Assembly: GCA_035582835.1 (NCBI GenBank)
Contig: JAYKAV010000479.1
Coordinates: 13,053 to 77,052, forward strand
Direction: 5' to 3'
Source: Phoebastria nigripes
Taxonomy: Eukaryota > Chordata > Aves > Procellariiformes > Diomedeidae
Length of the DNA: 64,000 bases
Shown here: positions 1 to 11,600 of the stretch, in pieces
How positions within the stretch are numbered: the stretch's first letter is position 1
Layout of the letters: each line of letters opens with the position of its first letter
Made by a program: the position numbers and the translations under genes
Notes under the pieces: generated by a model
Told to the model about the DNA's origin: nothing
Database searches by the model: none
Seen by the model: the letters and a program-made list of their open reading frames with translations, nothing else

Positions 1-3000
1 CCCCCCCGATGTCCCCAGGCCCCCGCGGGGGCTGTGAGGACCCGCTCACAGGAGCCCGTGCAGAGGGGGTCCCTCGGGGCCCGGGGGGACCGCGGGAAGG
101 GGTTACAGCTAGAAAACCATTTCGTTGCGTAAGGAGCTGCGCATCCGTTCAGGAAGTTGATATATGTCTATATAGGTCTGTATATACTCATAGATATGGT
201 TTTTTTTTTTTTTTTTTAATAGATACTACACCCTCGTGGTTACGCTTTTCGGGGGATTTCCTTTTTCTTGGCTTCTCCCGTTATTGATCGTCAAAGCTCG
301 CCCTACAAAGCAGCTGGGGNGGGGCGGGGACGGGGTCCTGTGTCCCCGGGGACNGTCAGGTCCCTCTGTCACCTCCTGGGCTCGTTTTGGGGCCGGAGAG
401 CATCACCGCTGCCAGAGCCCACGTGTGCACGAAAGNGGGGGGGGGGGGAACCAAACAGAAACGGGTCCGCAAGTCCAAAAATGTCAAATTTCCCAGCTGA
501 GCCATCGAAATCCAGAACCAAGGAGCCAGTCTGGGGGGGGGTGGGGAAGGCAGCGCTGAACCCCCCCCAGCCCCCTCCAATCCCGAGGGATGTGGAGGCC
601 AGTGAGGAGATCTTCATCTCCACCGGAGGGAGAGGAGGGAGAGCTCCCCTCCATCATGAGCTGCCCCGGGAGGTGTTTTTCAGCCATTTGTTTCTATTCG
701 ACGTCACAGCGAAGACGGATCGGTAAAAACCCCCGACTGCCACCGGCCGATGCCACCGCTTGGGCTCTCCCCGACTCCATCCCAACCTAAACGCAACTCT
801 TAAACCCTATAGGGCTTTTCCACGCTCCCGTGAGGAGCCCGAATATCACTCTCCCCCCATCAATTAGGCCACGGAAGAGGGAAGGAAACCCCAGGCGATC
901 GAAACACCGCTACCGCAGAGATGGGTTTTGGGGGAAGACGTGTGGGAAGCCACAGGACTGACACCGGCACTAACCGGGGTTTCGGTTAAGGCACCACGGC
1001 CGAGGCCCGAGGGCTGGCAGAGGAAAGTGCAGGTGCCCGGCGAGCTGCCGAGCAGAGCCAGCCGGGCGGCTGCCATCCCCCGGGAGCCTCTGAAAAGCAG
1101 AAGAAATCATCCTAGAGCAGAAATGAGGTTTTTTTACCCCACCCAAAGACACCCGCAAAGTCTTCAAGCGAGAGTTTGAACCGGCATGGGAAGGAGGAGA
1201 AGAAAAAGCCACCTTCACCCTCGCCCGTCCTCACGGGTCTGGGGGGAACCCTGCATCACCGACCTGGCAGAAAAGTCCGTCTTCCCAACCAAAACCAACC
1301 CAACTACCACCAAAACCAATGCACNTCCTCTACAGCTACTGCCAGGCTGGCCTAGAGAAGAAACCACCTCCATGAGAAGCGATGAGGAAGGAGGAGATGA
1401 TGCGGGGCAGAAACCCGGCAGCCGTTCAGCTCTTCGGAGCCGTCTGAAATGCTCAGAGGGGATTTCCAAGCCTCGGAGGCCAAAGGCTCCCCAGGAGCGG
1501 CTCGGGCAGCTTGGCTCCAGGAGAGGAGACCGCATTGACCCCGGCTTTTCGGGAGCCAGTTTTTAATTACCTGGGCAGCCTGACGTATCCACACGCGGCC
1601 ACTCCATCGGCGTGGAGGTGCTGGAAAAAGCGCTGGTGGAAAATGTGCCTCTCTACGTACCCTCCTCTCCGAAAAGCCTGGAAAGAGTCACCTCTTAAAA
1701 ACCAAATCNGTCCCTCCCGCTGGAAAAGTGACAACCACCCCGGCGTCGTGACGTTCAGCTCCTTCTGAGGTTTAAGACCAGCTCAGCATCATCTCTGCCA
1801 GGCACCCAACAAGGGATGAACCTCACCCATGTGCCCCAAAGTGACATTTATGGCTTGGGACGCCCATCCATCACACCGGGATGGGACCGGAGAATTCCCC
1901 CGTTGCCTGAAGCTGGTGGGGGGGGAGATGTGTTTGCTAAGGGTCATGCTGGGTTTTTTGGCTACCTTCCTCATCACGGGCTCAGCCTGCCCGGGGGGGG
2001 GGGAGGATTCCTGCTTCGCACCACCCGTCTCCCTCCCTGCAAGCAGGGACGCTGTCGGCAAGAGAAACGGGGACCTGAAACCTTCTCCAGGACCTGCTTT
2101 TGCAGCAGCGGTGCAGGTATCGAACACTGTTGGGGTAAAACACACCCGAAGGGGACACGGGAAAGCCGCAACCCTGTCGATGAAAAAAAAAAAAAAAAAA
2201 GTTAAGGTATGGTCAAACGCTTGTTCCCTGATTATTGCTGCCCAGGTTTGGAGCTTTACAACCGCTTTTTCACGGGTTTGCAGATTTTTCAAGGCACTAA
2301 GCACTCGCAGGTGGAGGGGAGCTGAGACGGGGAGATGCTGGAGCGGGGCAGCACCGATGGCATCAGGAGCACNAAGGGATGGAGGGATGGGGAGAAAAGC
2401 CGCTCTCTGCATCCCCCGCCTCGTCACCGGCAAGGTCTGAGCTACCTCGCGATGCCCGATGGTGCTACGAGGTTTCAAGGGTCAGAGCGGTCAGGGCAGG
2501 GAAAGCCAAAGGGACGCAGGCGAGTCGCAGGCAGGCTGGGTGATCTCAGCTCTCCGATCACACAAAATTGGGTCACTTTTAGTCCCTAAGGGTAAAAATA
2601 AGGGGTCGGGGAAGCTGCTGCATTCAATGCTAACGCTGCCGTGTGTGTCTCTGTCCCAGATTTGCTGCCTCTCCACTGTCACCCTTCGCTCCCTCCTTCC
2701 AACCCTGCCAGCTGCTCCTCGCCTCTGCCTCATCCACCAGACCCCGACGCCACGAAGCAAACAAGGAACCAGCGGTGGGATCAGCCCAGAGCTCAATTCC
2801 TCCTTTCCTCTTCTTTCAACGAATGCTTTTCCTCGACAGACGGGTTTTTTCCGCAGAGCCGAACACTTGGTGAGCCTAGGAGGAGCTGGTGAGCTACTGT
2901 CGGTGCCGCCGGANGCAACCGCTCGCTCCCGCACGCTGTCCCAGCTCCGGGCTCCGAGCACTACGCACCAANGGACAGGGACCCAAGGGCTGCCGGGCGA

Positions 3001-5445
3001 TGAAGCAAATATGTTTACAACACATTTTTGTCATTCCTGCTATTCCCGGAAAAAGAAAGAAAGAGAGACACTTGTTTCAAAGCCCCCTGAAGCAAACCGA
3101 GCAGATTTGAAGACCAGAGCAAATCCCTTTGCTGCAAGATGGGTCATTTTTACACCTTTTTGGACCACACGAAGGAGCGCAGGGTTTTCTGCCGTTCCCT
3201 GTCACAGCTCTACAACCTGCATCCAGCAGCAGCTCCAAGAGAGGAAGTAGAGCCGGGCTGGATCTTGTACCTCCTACAAACCCCCTGCCTTAGATCCTGG
3301 CCCTCCAAAAAGGTCCTGATTCCCCGCTGTGCCTCACCTGGCTGAAACCCCTTTTTGTCCCGGTCGCATGGCTTTAAGGCATGCCAAAACCCCCCCGTGT
3401 CCTCTTCTCACAGCTCGCTCTCGCTGCAGAAACACATACTGTGTCGGGATAGTAAGAACCGAAACATCCGTCTATACGCAGACTCTGCAGAAACAGCTTT
3501 ACAGAAACAAAAGGCGGGTCTGGGAGGGCTACGCAGGATCTGAACCAGAAGTGCAAACTGCCAAGGCCAGAAGTGACCCTGATTACGCACAAGACGACTC
3601 TCGAGATGAGCAAGAGAAAGCAGGAGAGCACGAGAGCAGCACCACNTCGAGACAAACCACACCCAGGAAACACCGTGGTCGATACTGCCGAGAAGCGGAG
3701 GAAAACCTGAAAAAGAGGGGGAGAAGACAGATCCCATCGATAGAAAAACCAAACCGCTGAACTTCCCCGTCCGTAATGGGATCCGGTTCCTTGCTCAGAC
3801 TTTGCTTTGGGTTTTGCTGTCCCTGGAAACCTTCCAAGTCTGAATAAGCCAAACAAAATCACTTTGACAAACAAACTTGGCTCAAAAGTGGCGAGTGCAA
3901 CCTGAGGTGGGCGAGAGCTCAGGTGAGGAGGGACCTCCTGAGAAGGAGAGGAAGACCAAGGGCTGATGCAGCTCCACGGACTTTGACACGGTTCCTTCTA
4001 AGAGCCCGAACGCACACAGCACCCCTTCCCATTTCCAAACTANCAACTCCAATCGCTTGCCCAGGGCCAGCGGCAGCCTCGGGAAGCACACACAGACACA
4101 CACGCATGCTACGCCCGCCCAGCAAGAAAGCGGACCCGATTCCAAGCGTCTTTCAACATTGAGGCTGGGTTTTTAACCTGTCCTAAGAAACTGGAAGCTC
4201 TGTGAATCCTTCNTTTGCTCTGGCTGGGAAGCAACGGATGCTCCATCAGCGAGAGCAGAAGATAATCATGAAGAAGAGGTAAAAGACCGGGCAAATAGAA
4301 ACACGACGTCGTGCTCCCTCCCCCTGGAACAGGCAACTAATTCATGATTTAAGGCCACCATTATTAAGGTCATCGAGGTTATGTGTAAAGGAGATGATCC
4401 TTGGAAATGGAGGGATTTGTTTGCTAAGGTGTGCAGTGGAGTTGGGAGCAGATGATGAATTCTGGGACTCACATTATTATTGCCTGCTGGGCCGGCTCAT
4501 CCTTTCATGTACCTCCCAGAGCGCCTTTGCACCGGTCCCAGCCGACGCAGATCAGCACCAATTTACTGTAAGGAAGACTGAGAGCAGCCCCTCCGCTGCT
4601 AGAACAGACGGTACCTTTTCTGCCGCAGCCCCAGCGTCCCGTTACGAGAGCAGCACGTGAACGTCTGCAGCTCCCCACGCGGCACAAATGACCAGGAACA
4701 CATCTGTGTCCCCCCCAGCCCCGCTTCCTCCTCTCCCAACCGTTGGGCACAAACCAATTTACAGCGATTACACTCCCATCGTGTCCAAAATCTGTCGCTG
4801 GCATCTTGGGAGTTAGTGTGTGATGAGACTAACCTCGATTCATTTAACCTCAGAGCTCAAGGAGGCTTCTTGTGCGAAGGTGCAACGTTTCAGGTAGCTA
4901 GAGCAGAGGGGGGAGCAGATGCCTGGAAGCAGCATGCTGTTAAAAATAAAATACATTGACAGCACGACTAAATGTCACAGCCTCCCAAGAGCTATGTTTT
5001 CCTTTGCTGAGAGTGGAGGAGGAGGGAGGGTGGGGGGGGACTTGGAAGAGTGAAAGCGCCAAGGGGATCCACCAAGCATGGAGGTTTAGTGTTAATGTAA
5101 CTGATACCTGAAAGTGAACCTTTCAAGGTGCTTTTCAAAGTGAGGCTCTGTGTGTTCGGATGACTCTGCGAGTTGACGGATCGTCAACTGAAGGATCGAG
5201 ACAAGCGCTCAATCCGCAGCCGTCCTGCGAGGACGGGCGATGGCAGGGCAGCGGTTGGGGTCCAGGATCTGTACAGGCTATGCAGTGTAAGAAGCGCCAT
5301 AGCTGCCCTTAACTCACTTGAAAAAAAAAAAAAAAAAAGAAATAAAAATCCTTATCGGCCCCCACTCGTCAGGGACTTAGTTATGGTCAGTCTCTCCGGC
5401 TGCGAGTTCGCGGTTAGCTCTGTGTCACACGCACAGGCTGTGACA
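1..5445 (-). other. ATF7 3'UTR and downstream flank, no gene recognised
   Basis: The 3'UTR of ATF7 starts at 5445 and runs to lower coordinates. On the minus strand I find no AATAAA in this stretch. Possible ATTAAA signals are at 1562-1567 and 215-220, so the UTR may be 4-5 kb long or may use another signal. Homopolymers occur at 201-217 (T), 2183-2200 (A) and 5321-5338 (A). The leftmost 3.5 kb is fairly rich in GC and CpG. I looked for the neighbours expected from mammals (NPFF, TARBP2) and did not see them. Long open frames here look random. Confidence 0.5.
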
Positions 5446-5663
5446 TCATCTGCCAGCAGACTGCGACTGTGGAGCCATGATGACGTGTGACGGTATCGGC
5501 ATGCTCAGTTCTGTCCTTTGGCTCGCCATCTGAGTGAGCACCGAAGTGGCAACCGCTTCTGCTGCCGAGCGGACGCTGAGCCCGTTGGGGGAGGCCGTCA
5601 CGGAGCTGTGCTGGATGACGGGAGCAGGGGAGCCGGTGGGCTCAGAGCTCTCCTTTGGGCTTT
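5446..5663 (-). CDS. ATF7: ATF7 last coding exon, residues 409-480 and stop
   Basis: Encodes ESPKESSEPTGSPAPVIQHS and onward to MAPQSQSAGR, followed by TGA at 5448-5446. The block around AEAVATSVLTQMA is shared by ATF2 and ATF7, and the SQSAGR ending is ATF7-specific. The acceptor is GTCAAGCAG/AA. Only a few conservative differences from the mammalian tail are visible (for example MPIPSH and VIMAPQ). The 3'UTR continues to lower coordinates. Confidence 0.97.
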
Positions 5664-8600
5664 CTGCTTGACCAGAGAAGGAGATGGAAAAAAGAAGAAA
5701 ACAACGTTAGAAAGAGGCTGTGCACGTTGCTACCGGTGTCAGCAGCGAGGGGATGGGACGGGAGACTGCTTCTGCCTCGGAGGGTGTGCAGAAATTAGTC
5801 ATGTATTTACTTAACACTCACCTTTCCAGCCAAAGCAGCCTGGAGCGGAGAGGCTGATCCCTACAAGAATCACAGCTCCCCCCACCAAGCTGGGCCCCCC
5901 CTCAAGCAGCTGTTTGGCAAAAGCAAGTGAGGACTGGAAATAAAACTGATTAGAGCTGGGACATAACGACCCACCGGGTCCGGCTGGCCCCGTCCCTTGG
6001 AGAAACACCACCGAATCTTAGAGAATTCACGCCAGGAAGGCATAAAGCACAGGCTTCACACCAAGGATGGCAGACCCAGCATAACCTTTATCGTAATAAA
6101 TCTGTTTCCTCATTATAACAAATGAACTTTCCTACATGTTGTTTCCTGGCGTGGTACTTGGTTCAAGGCCATTTAGCCCAGAGACTGAAGAGTTCCTTCA
6201 GAGTCCTTACCATCTGTTGGGTGAGCACACAGGAAAGCGTGCAACAGAAACCCTTCTGCAAAGGCAGGGNTTTTTTTGTCTTTTTTTTTAATATAAATTA
6301 CCTGGTTTGCTCTTTATTGTTCTCTAGAACATTAAAATCAATTAGAGCGCATTACAAACTGTTTGCTTGCTCGATTTCTTTCGGTAACTTGAAGCAGTAT
6401 GATTGAAGAGATGGGAGGCAAACAAAGGCAGAGACCTTCTTCCGTGCTCTTTTCTGAGCGACGCAGATTGGTTTCCAAAACTTTGGATTCTCTCCCACAA
6501 ACAGCCCACTGCGCCCAGGCAGAGCTTCTAACACAGAGGATAATTTGTGACCTATCAAATGCCAAGGCGAGAGCAATCAGACCTCTCTCTTTGGGGGTAT
6601 ACACTCATTATCTACAGATGTCAGGAGGAAATTCCCTCCTGTGCACTTGGCGAGATGAATTACGGGTAAGATGCGGTCACCTTCCTTTAAAAGAGCAAAA
6701 TAATGGCATGAGCTGGGATACTTCTTCCACGTCAAGAGGGTAAACCCCATGACACTGGGGGGGGGGGGAATCACAGAAGAGGTTTACAACCTTACTGGGC
6801 ACTGGCAAACGTATTTTAGGGCTCAGTTTTCTACCAGGTGCTTGAATATTGTACCCCTTTCCCAAACGGGTTTTACCTTCCCTTGTGAAACCTTGGCTTG
6901 GCCTTCGCCAGCATATTGAAAGATGCGGCTAGCACAGCAGATTTGAAAACTGACTTGGCGGCGAGAGAGAAGGTCGAGCAGAGCAATATAATAGTTTGGC
7001 ATCCCAAAAAGGAGATTTACAAGGTATTACAAATAAAACAACCCAACTGTACATGAGGCAGCTGTAATTCCATCGAGGGAATCTGGCATTTTTGTTTAAG
7101 GACCTGCTTAGTCACAAATCTCAATAATAAAAAAGGCAGCCGGGGAGGGGGGGGCATGGGGAGGGAGGTGTGAATTTCATTTTTATTATTCAGATGTGTG
7201 ATGAATTCCTATTATTGGAGTAGACAGACTGTGAGGAATAATAATAGGAACTGTAAACTTTGGAAGTTAACAGGAAAAATCATGTCGCCTCTCTGCATTA
7301 TACACAGAGCGAACACCTGTCTGCAAGGGCTGGGGGACAGCGAGGATTTTCACGACCACATTACTCAAGCTCTGAGTCACTGTAATGAGTGAAAATAAAC
7401 TGGCTGTGCCAGGCCCTGTACAGCACGTATTTGTGCCTCACCGCACAGGGGACGAGCGTTTCAGAGACCCAGGCGATGGGATGCAGGAGGCAATCGGGCA
7501 GGACAGTGCCTGCTTTCTTGGTTTTTGTTTTCTCCCCTTTCCTTTTCTAATCTCCATCCATCCCTGCCTCTCGTCCCGTTAATCTAGGCAACGCTAGGGG
7601 ACTCCAGCATCCTCCCAAAGTCTTTGCACAAATACCACAGCGTGGAATTGTTATTGCAGAGATGACATAAGAATCCAGACATAATGTTTAGCTCCCAGGT
7701 TGATTATAATGAAATAGGCAGCATTAAAAAAAAAAAAGAAAGAAAGAAAAGAAGATAAAAAAGAGGCCGCCTTAGTTCCAAACCCGAGCCAATTTGATGT
7801 GAATTGCAGAGAATGAGATATAGAGCCCCATGATGTCATTTATAGAGTCTGGCCTTTTCTGACTCTGGCTTTGCTTTCAGAGCAGCAATAGTTTTTAACT
7901 TCAAAGAGAATATCAAGTGCTTGGCACGCTGCCTGGGAGCGGGTGGAGAGACGCTGGCCNGCACTCCAGGGAGAAGCGGAGATATGGATCTCTGTCAAAT
8001 ATTCCACACTACAGAGACACAGAGGGAGATGCGCTACCTCCTTCCCTCGGCGCTTTCACACCGCAGTTGCCCTCACTGCCCGGTTGCAAGATCTTATAAA
8101 CCAAGTTAAAGTGCCAATTCGCAGTGCAAATTTGCAGGTCCAGCCTGGGCGATCCTCCTCACTGTGGAGGCTGTGGAGGCCATATCAGCAGAAGACACAG
8201 GACCAAGGTCTGTCCTGTCCTGCCAGGTGCAGTTGCTGGAGGGTGATGGAGCAGAGACTAAGATGAAGACTCCTTTCCTTTACATCTTACGCAGGTTTCA
8301 TCTGCTTAGACCTACTTAAAGGGTAGTAAGGACCAGCAAAAGTCATCACTCACCGAGATAGCCCTGTGTCTTCTTCTGTAGTGCAGTGACGGGGCAGTCC
8401 TTGTGAGCCAGCAGGAGCTGTTTAAGTTGAGCAACTTCGTTCCTCAGTAGCGTAACTTCATTCTGAGATTGAAAAACAAACACGCACGTATGCATCACTC
8501 ATGCTCTTGACAGCAGCCTTTAGCAACGGCAGGACGTTAATTTATGTGCCCTGCAAACTTACAATTTGTTGTCTGATTTGAGATGCCTCTGGCCCAAGAA

Positions 8601-11600
8601 CACCAAAGAAAGTTTCTGGGTTTGGGGAATTTACTGTGCAAGACATAGACTGCAGCATTTCCCTCCAGCAGCCCCCACCACTGGCTGGAAAGCCCCTCGC
8701 TATGTTAATCATCTAATCCCTGGACATACATTTGCCTGAGCCCTCCTGCTAATGCCAACTGCTTGAGTCAGACACTCCGGCGTGCTGTTGGCTCCGATGG
8801 AAAACTAAACAGAGCGAGGAGCTGAGCGTACAACCAGCTCAGCCCACGCCAGGCCGTGGGGAACATCAGAGCACCTCCAAGCTCCTGGTACCTCTGTGAG
8901 CTGCTTCTGTAAACCAGGTCTACTCCCCTGAAAACTTTGTGCAGCATATTATTCCTCTATTGAAATGTTTGGAGAAACAGCTGAAACCCAGTCAATTGTA
9001 TTTCAAAATTGCCCAAGGAAACAGTTTCTATAATTATCTTGGGAAGAGAATAAAAATACCATGATCAGTGCTACTGAAAAAAATCCCACCGCATGAGTCA
9101 CTAGCCACCAGCAAAAGAAAAAGCCCAGAATGGACACGAGTTCAGTCTTTGCAGACCCTTCAATCCTCGGCCAATGCTGAGAGCATCAACAAGGGGGCTA
9201 ATGGCAATGGAAGCGAAGTCTGTATTTTTAGGTGTGTTGCACTTCTGTTAGGTACACGGCGGGTGCTGCCAGAGAGCCAGGGAAACCCAATTCTCCAGAA
9301 AAATCAGTATGGCTGCGGGCCACAGCTGCAGAGCCTCCCTGCTCACCCCGGCGCCAGGTCCACCATGCAGGGAAGGGAACTGGGACTGCTTCTGCTGACC
9401 CTGTGCCAGCAGAGAGCTCTCCCTCACGTAGGGGAGGTTTCCACTCTGCAAATACAGCTGCTTCCTGGGGCCTCTGTGCTCTGCTCCCGAGGCTGGCGTT
9501 GCTCCTTGAGCTACTGCCTTGATCGGCAGAGGCAGAGCCCTTTCGAGGGGGACAGGGAGAGAAACAAGAGCACCGAAGCGCTCTTCCCCCGTGGCCTGCT
9601 CGAGGCAGAGGATCAGGATGGAGAGCAGGGAATGAAATCTAGACACAGAGGCAGCAATCCTGCTCCAGAGAGCAGCATCCAAATGCACGTTGTCTCTGCA
9701 GCACGGGGAAGGTGTTCCTGCTGGAGCGACGGTCCTAGCGCTGGCAAAGGGCTGTGCTCAGCCTCCACGGTTACATACTCACGCTTAGCTGGATGTTCTG
9801 GGTCGTGAGCTCCTCGGCTTTCTTCTCCAAGGAAGACACCCAGAGCTTGCGTTTCTGACGGCAGCGGGACGCGGCAGCCCGGTTCCGCTCCAGGAACCGC
9901 TGCCGGCGCTCGTCCGGGTCTTCATCAACCGTGCGTCTCCGTCGCCCGCCGGTGCTGGGGGTGGGCTGGGCAGGGGAAACCTGGAGATGGGGCACGTGAA
10001 AGAGAGATACTGAGAAGAAGCTCTGGCGCAGGCAGGCAGACATACACCGGTGTGACCAGGGTTTGGCAGAGAAGATGCCACCTCTTGCAGCTGGGGCAAA
10101 AAGGGATTTGCTTTTGCAGAGCAGCCAGAACTGTACACGCTGGGGGGGTGGACCAAGGGCAGCCCTGGCTGCGATGGGGGAGCTGGGGACAAAGCCGCTT
10201 TCACAGGCGTTTCTGGCAGCCCTTCCTCAGCTGAGTCTGAAGTGCCCTGCAAACTTAAGGTGTGAATCCGCATGAACTCTCTGAGATCCTGAACCGGGTG
10301 AATGTGTGAATGTCAGGGGAATTAGTTAAATCCCAAACTCCTACAGTCAGCTAATGGCATATAACTGACAGCAGAAGTTTCCTCCCCTCCATGACGAGGA
10401 GCTAAGGTGGTAAATGACCACGGGCAACGCAGAGAAAACAGCCTTCCTTTTCATTTCACTTAAGAGACTTTAAAAAGCACTTCACGCTGCAATGACTTAG
10501 GAGATTCCCACACGGCCAGCGACTGCGTATCAGCTGACGGAGGGTAACTTCCAGCTGCAGGGTTGGGAGTGCTCGATCCCGCTCTGACGCACGTAACCAC
10601 CGCACGGTCAAAGCGCCGTCTCCATTTGGGTTCAGTAACTCCATCTGGGTTCAGTAACTCACTCGTGGAGCACAAATTACCGTTTTTGAGTGGGTGATTT
10701 GCTTTAAAAATTAATTGGGGTTAAATTTTCCCTGAATGCCTTCAGCTAAACAAGCTCTCAGAGGCAACTGGTACAAAAAGATTTCGTAACGCTACACATT
10801 TCCCGGTTTTATTTTGGGAGAACAAAGGAAAAGTCAGCGAGGGCAAACAGTCCTGCAGACACAGCCTTGCCCGCGCTTCTGCGAGGGCTCTGTAATTACA
10901 CTGCCACAATCGGGGAGTNCAGTTACACTTCGGTACTCGCTGTCAGGCAGCATATGGATATTAAACTTTTGGAAGCCTATCTAACTGACGGAGCAGGTGG
11001 CGATCCTGATGGAAGGCTGGCATTTGGTTAGCTGGCAGGAGCCAGTGGAGTTGATTGCCTAAGAGGGGAGCGTTTAACCCCAGTAATTGAGCAGGGAGAA
11101 GAGAGCGAAATATTCTTTTGAAACTCCAGACCTTGTCAAGCAAATTAACACGTTGCTGAAGTTTTCTGCCTGGTGGTGTTTGAGAGCATTAGTGCTGAAG
11201 CGGCATTGAAAAAACAAGGTTTTTAACCCATTCTGCAAACAAGGAAGGTGCAAGATTTTCCTCCTCTTTCCCTGAGTCCCAGAAACCCACAGCACCTCCA
11301 GCCCAGCCTCGTGGGCTAAGCAGCAGCAGACCTGTGGCTGAGCTGGGGAAGGGGCATCAGGGTGCTGGACAAGTATCTGACTCTGCTCTGGACGTGCGGT
11401 CACCATCGTGCTGGCTGAGCCCACCACCAGGTTGCTGCCATTCAGTGAGGAAGATGCCGTCAAGCTGGCCTTCAGCCTCTGTTAAAGGAGAAAAAAGGAT
11501 GTCAGTGGACCTGTTCTCCATGCTGTTAAGGCTTTAACCAGCTCCTCTATCATCCAAGGAGCCAGGCCGTGGGGGAACAGGCCCTTCAGGGACTGCGGCT

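Noticed and set aside
697..707. CRE-like TGACGTCG (minus strand) in the 3' flank
   Set aside because: It is an isolated one-mismatch site with no promoter features nearby.
1789..2478. 229-codon minus-strand open frame in the ATF7 3'UTR or flank
   Set aside because: It includes a run of phenylalanines made by a homopolymer, and the remaining residues resemble nothing. A homopolymer length error could create or break it.
2459..3250. 263-codon plus-strand open frame, the longest in the window
   Set aside because: No recognisable domain, contains ambiguous codons and low-complexity residues, and no splice or promoter context. It lies in the ATF7 3' flank, where GC-rich sequence leaves long frames by chance.
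9068..9808. 246-codon plus-strand open frame antisense to the zipper intron and the edge of the bZIP exon
   Set aside because: The composition looks random and part of it is simply the antisense of conserved ATF7 coding sequence.
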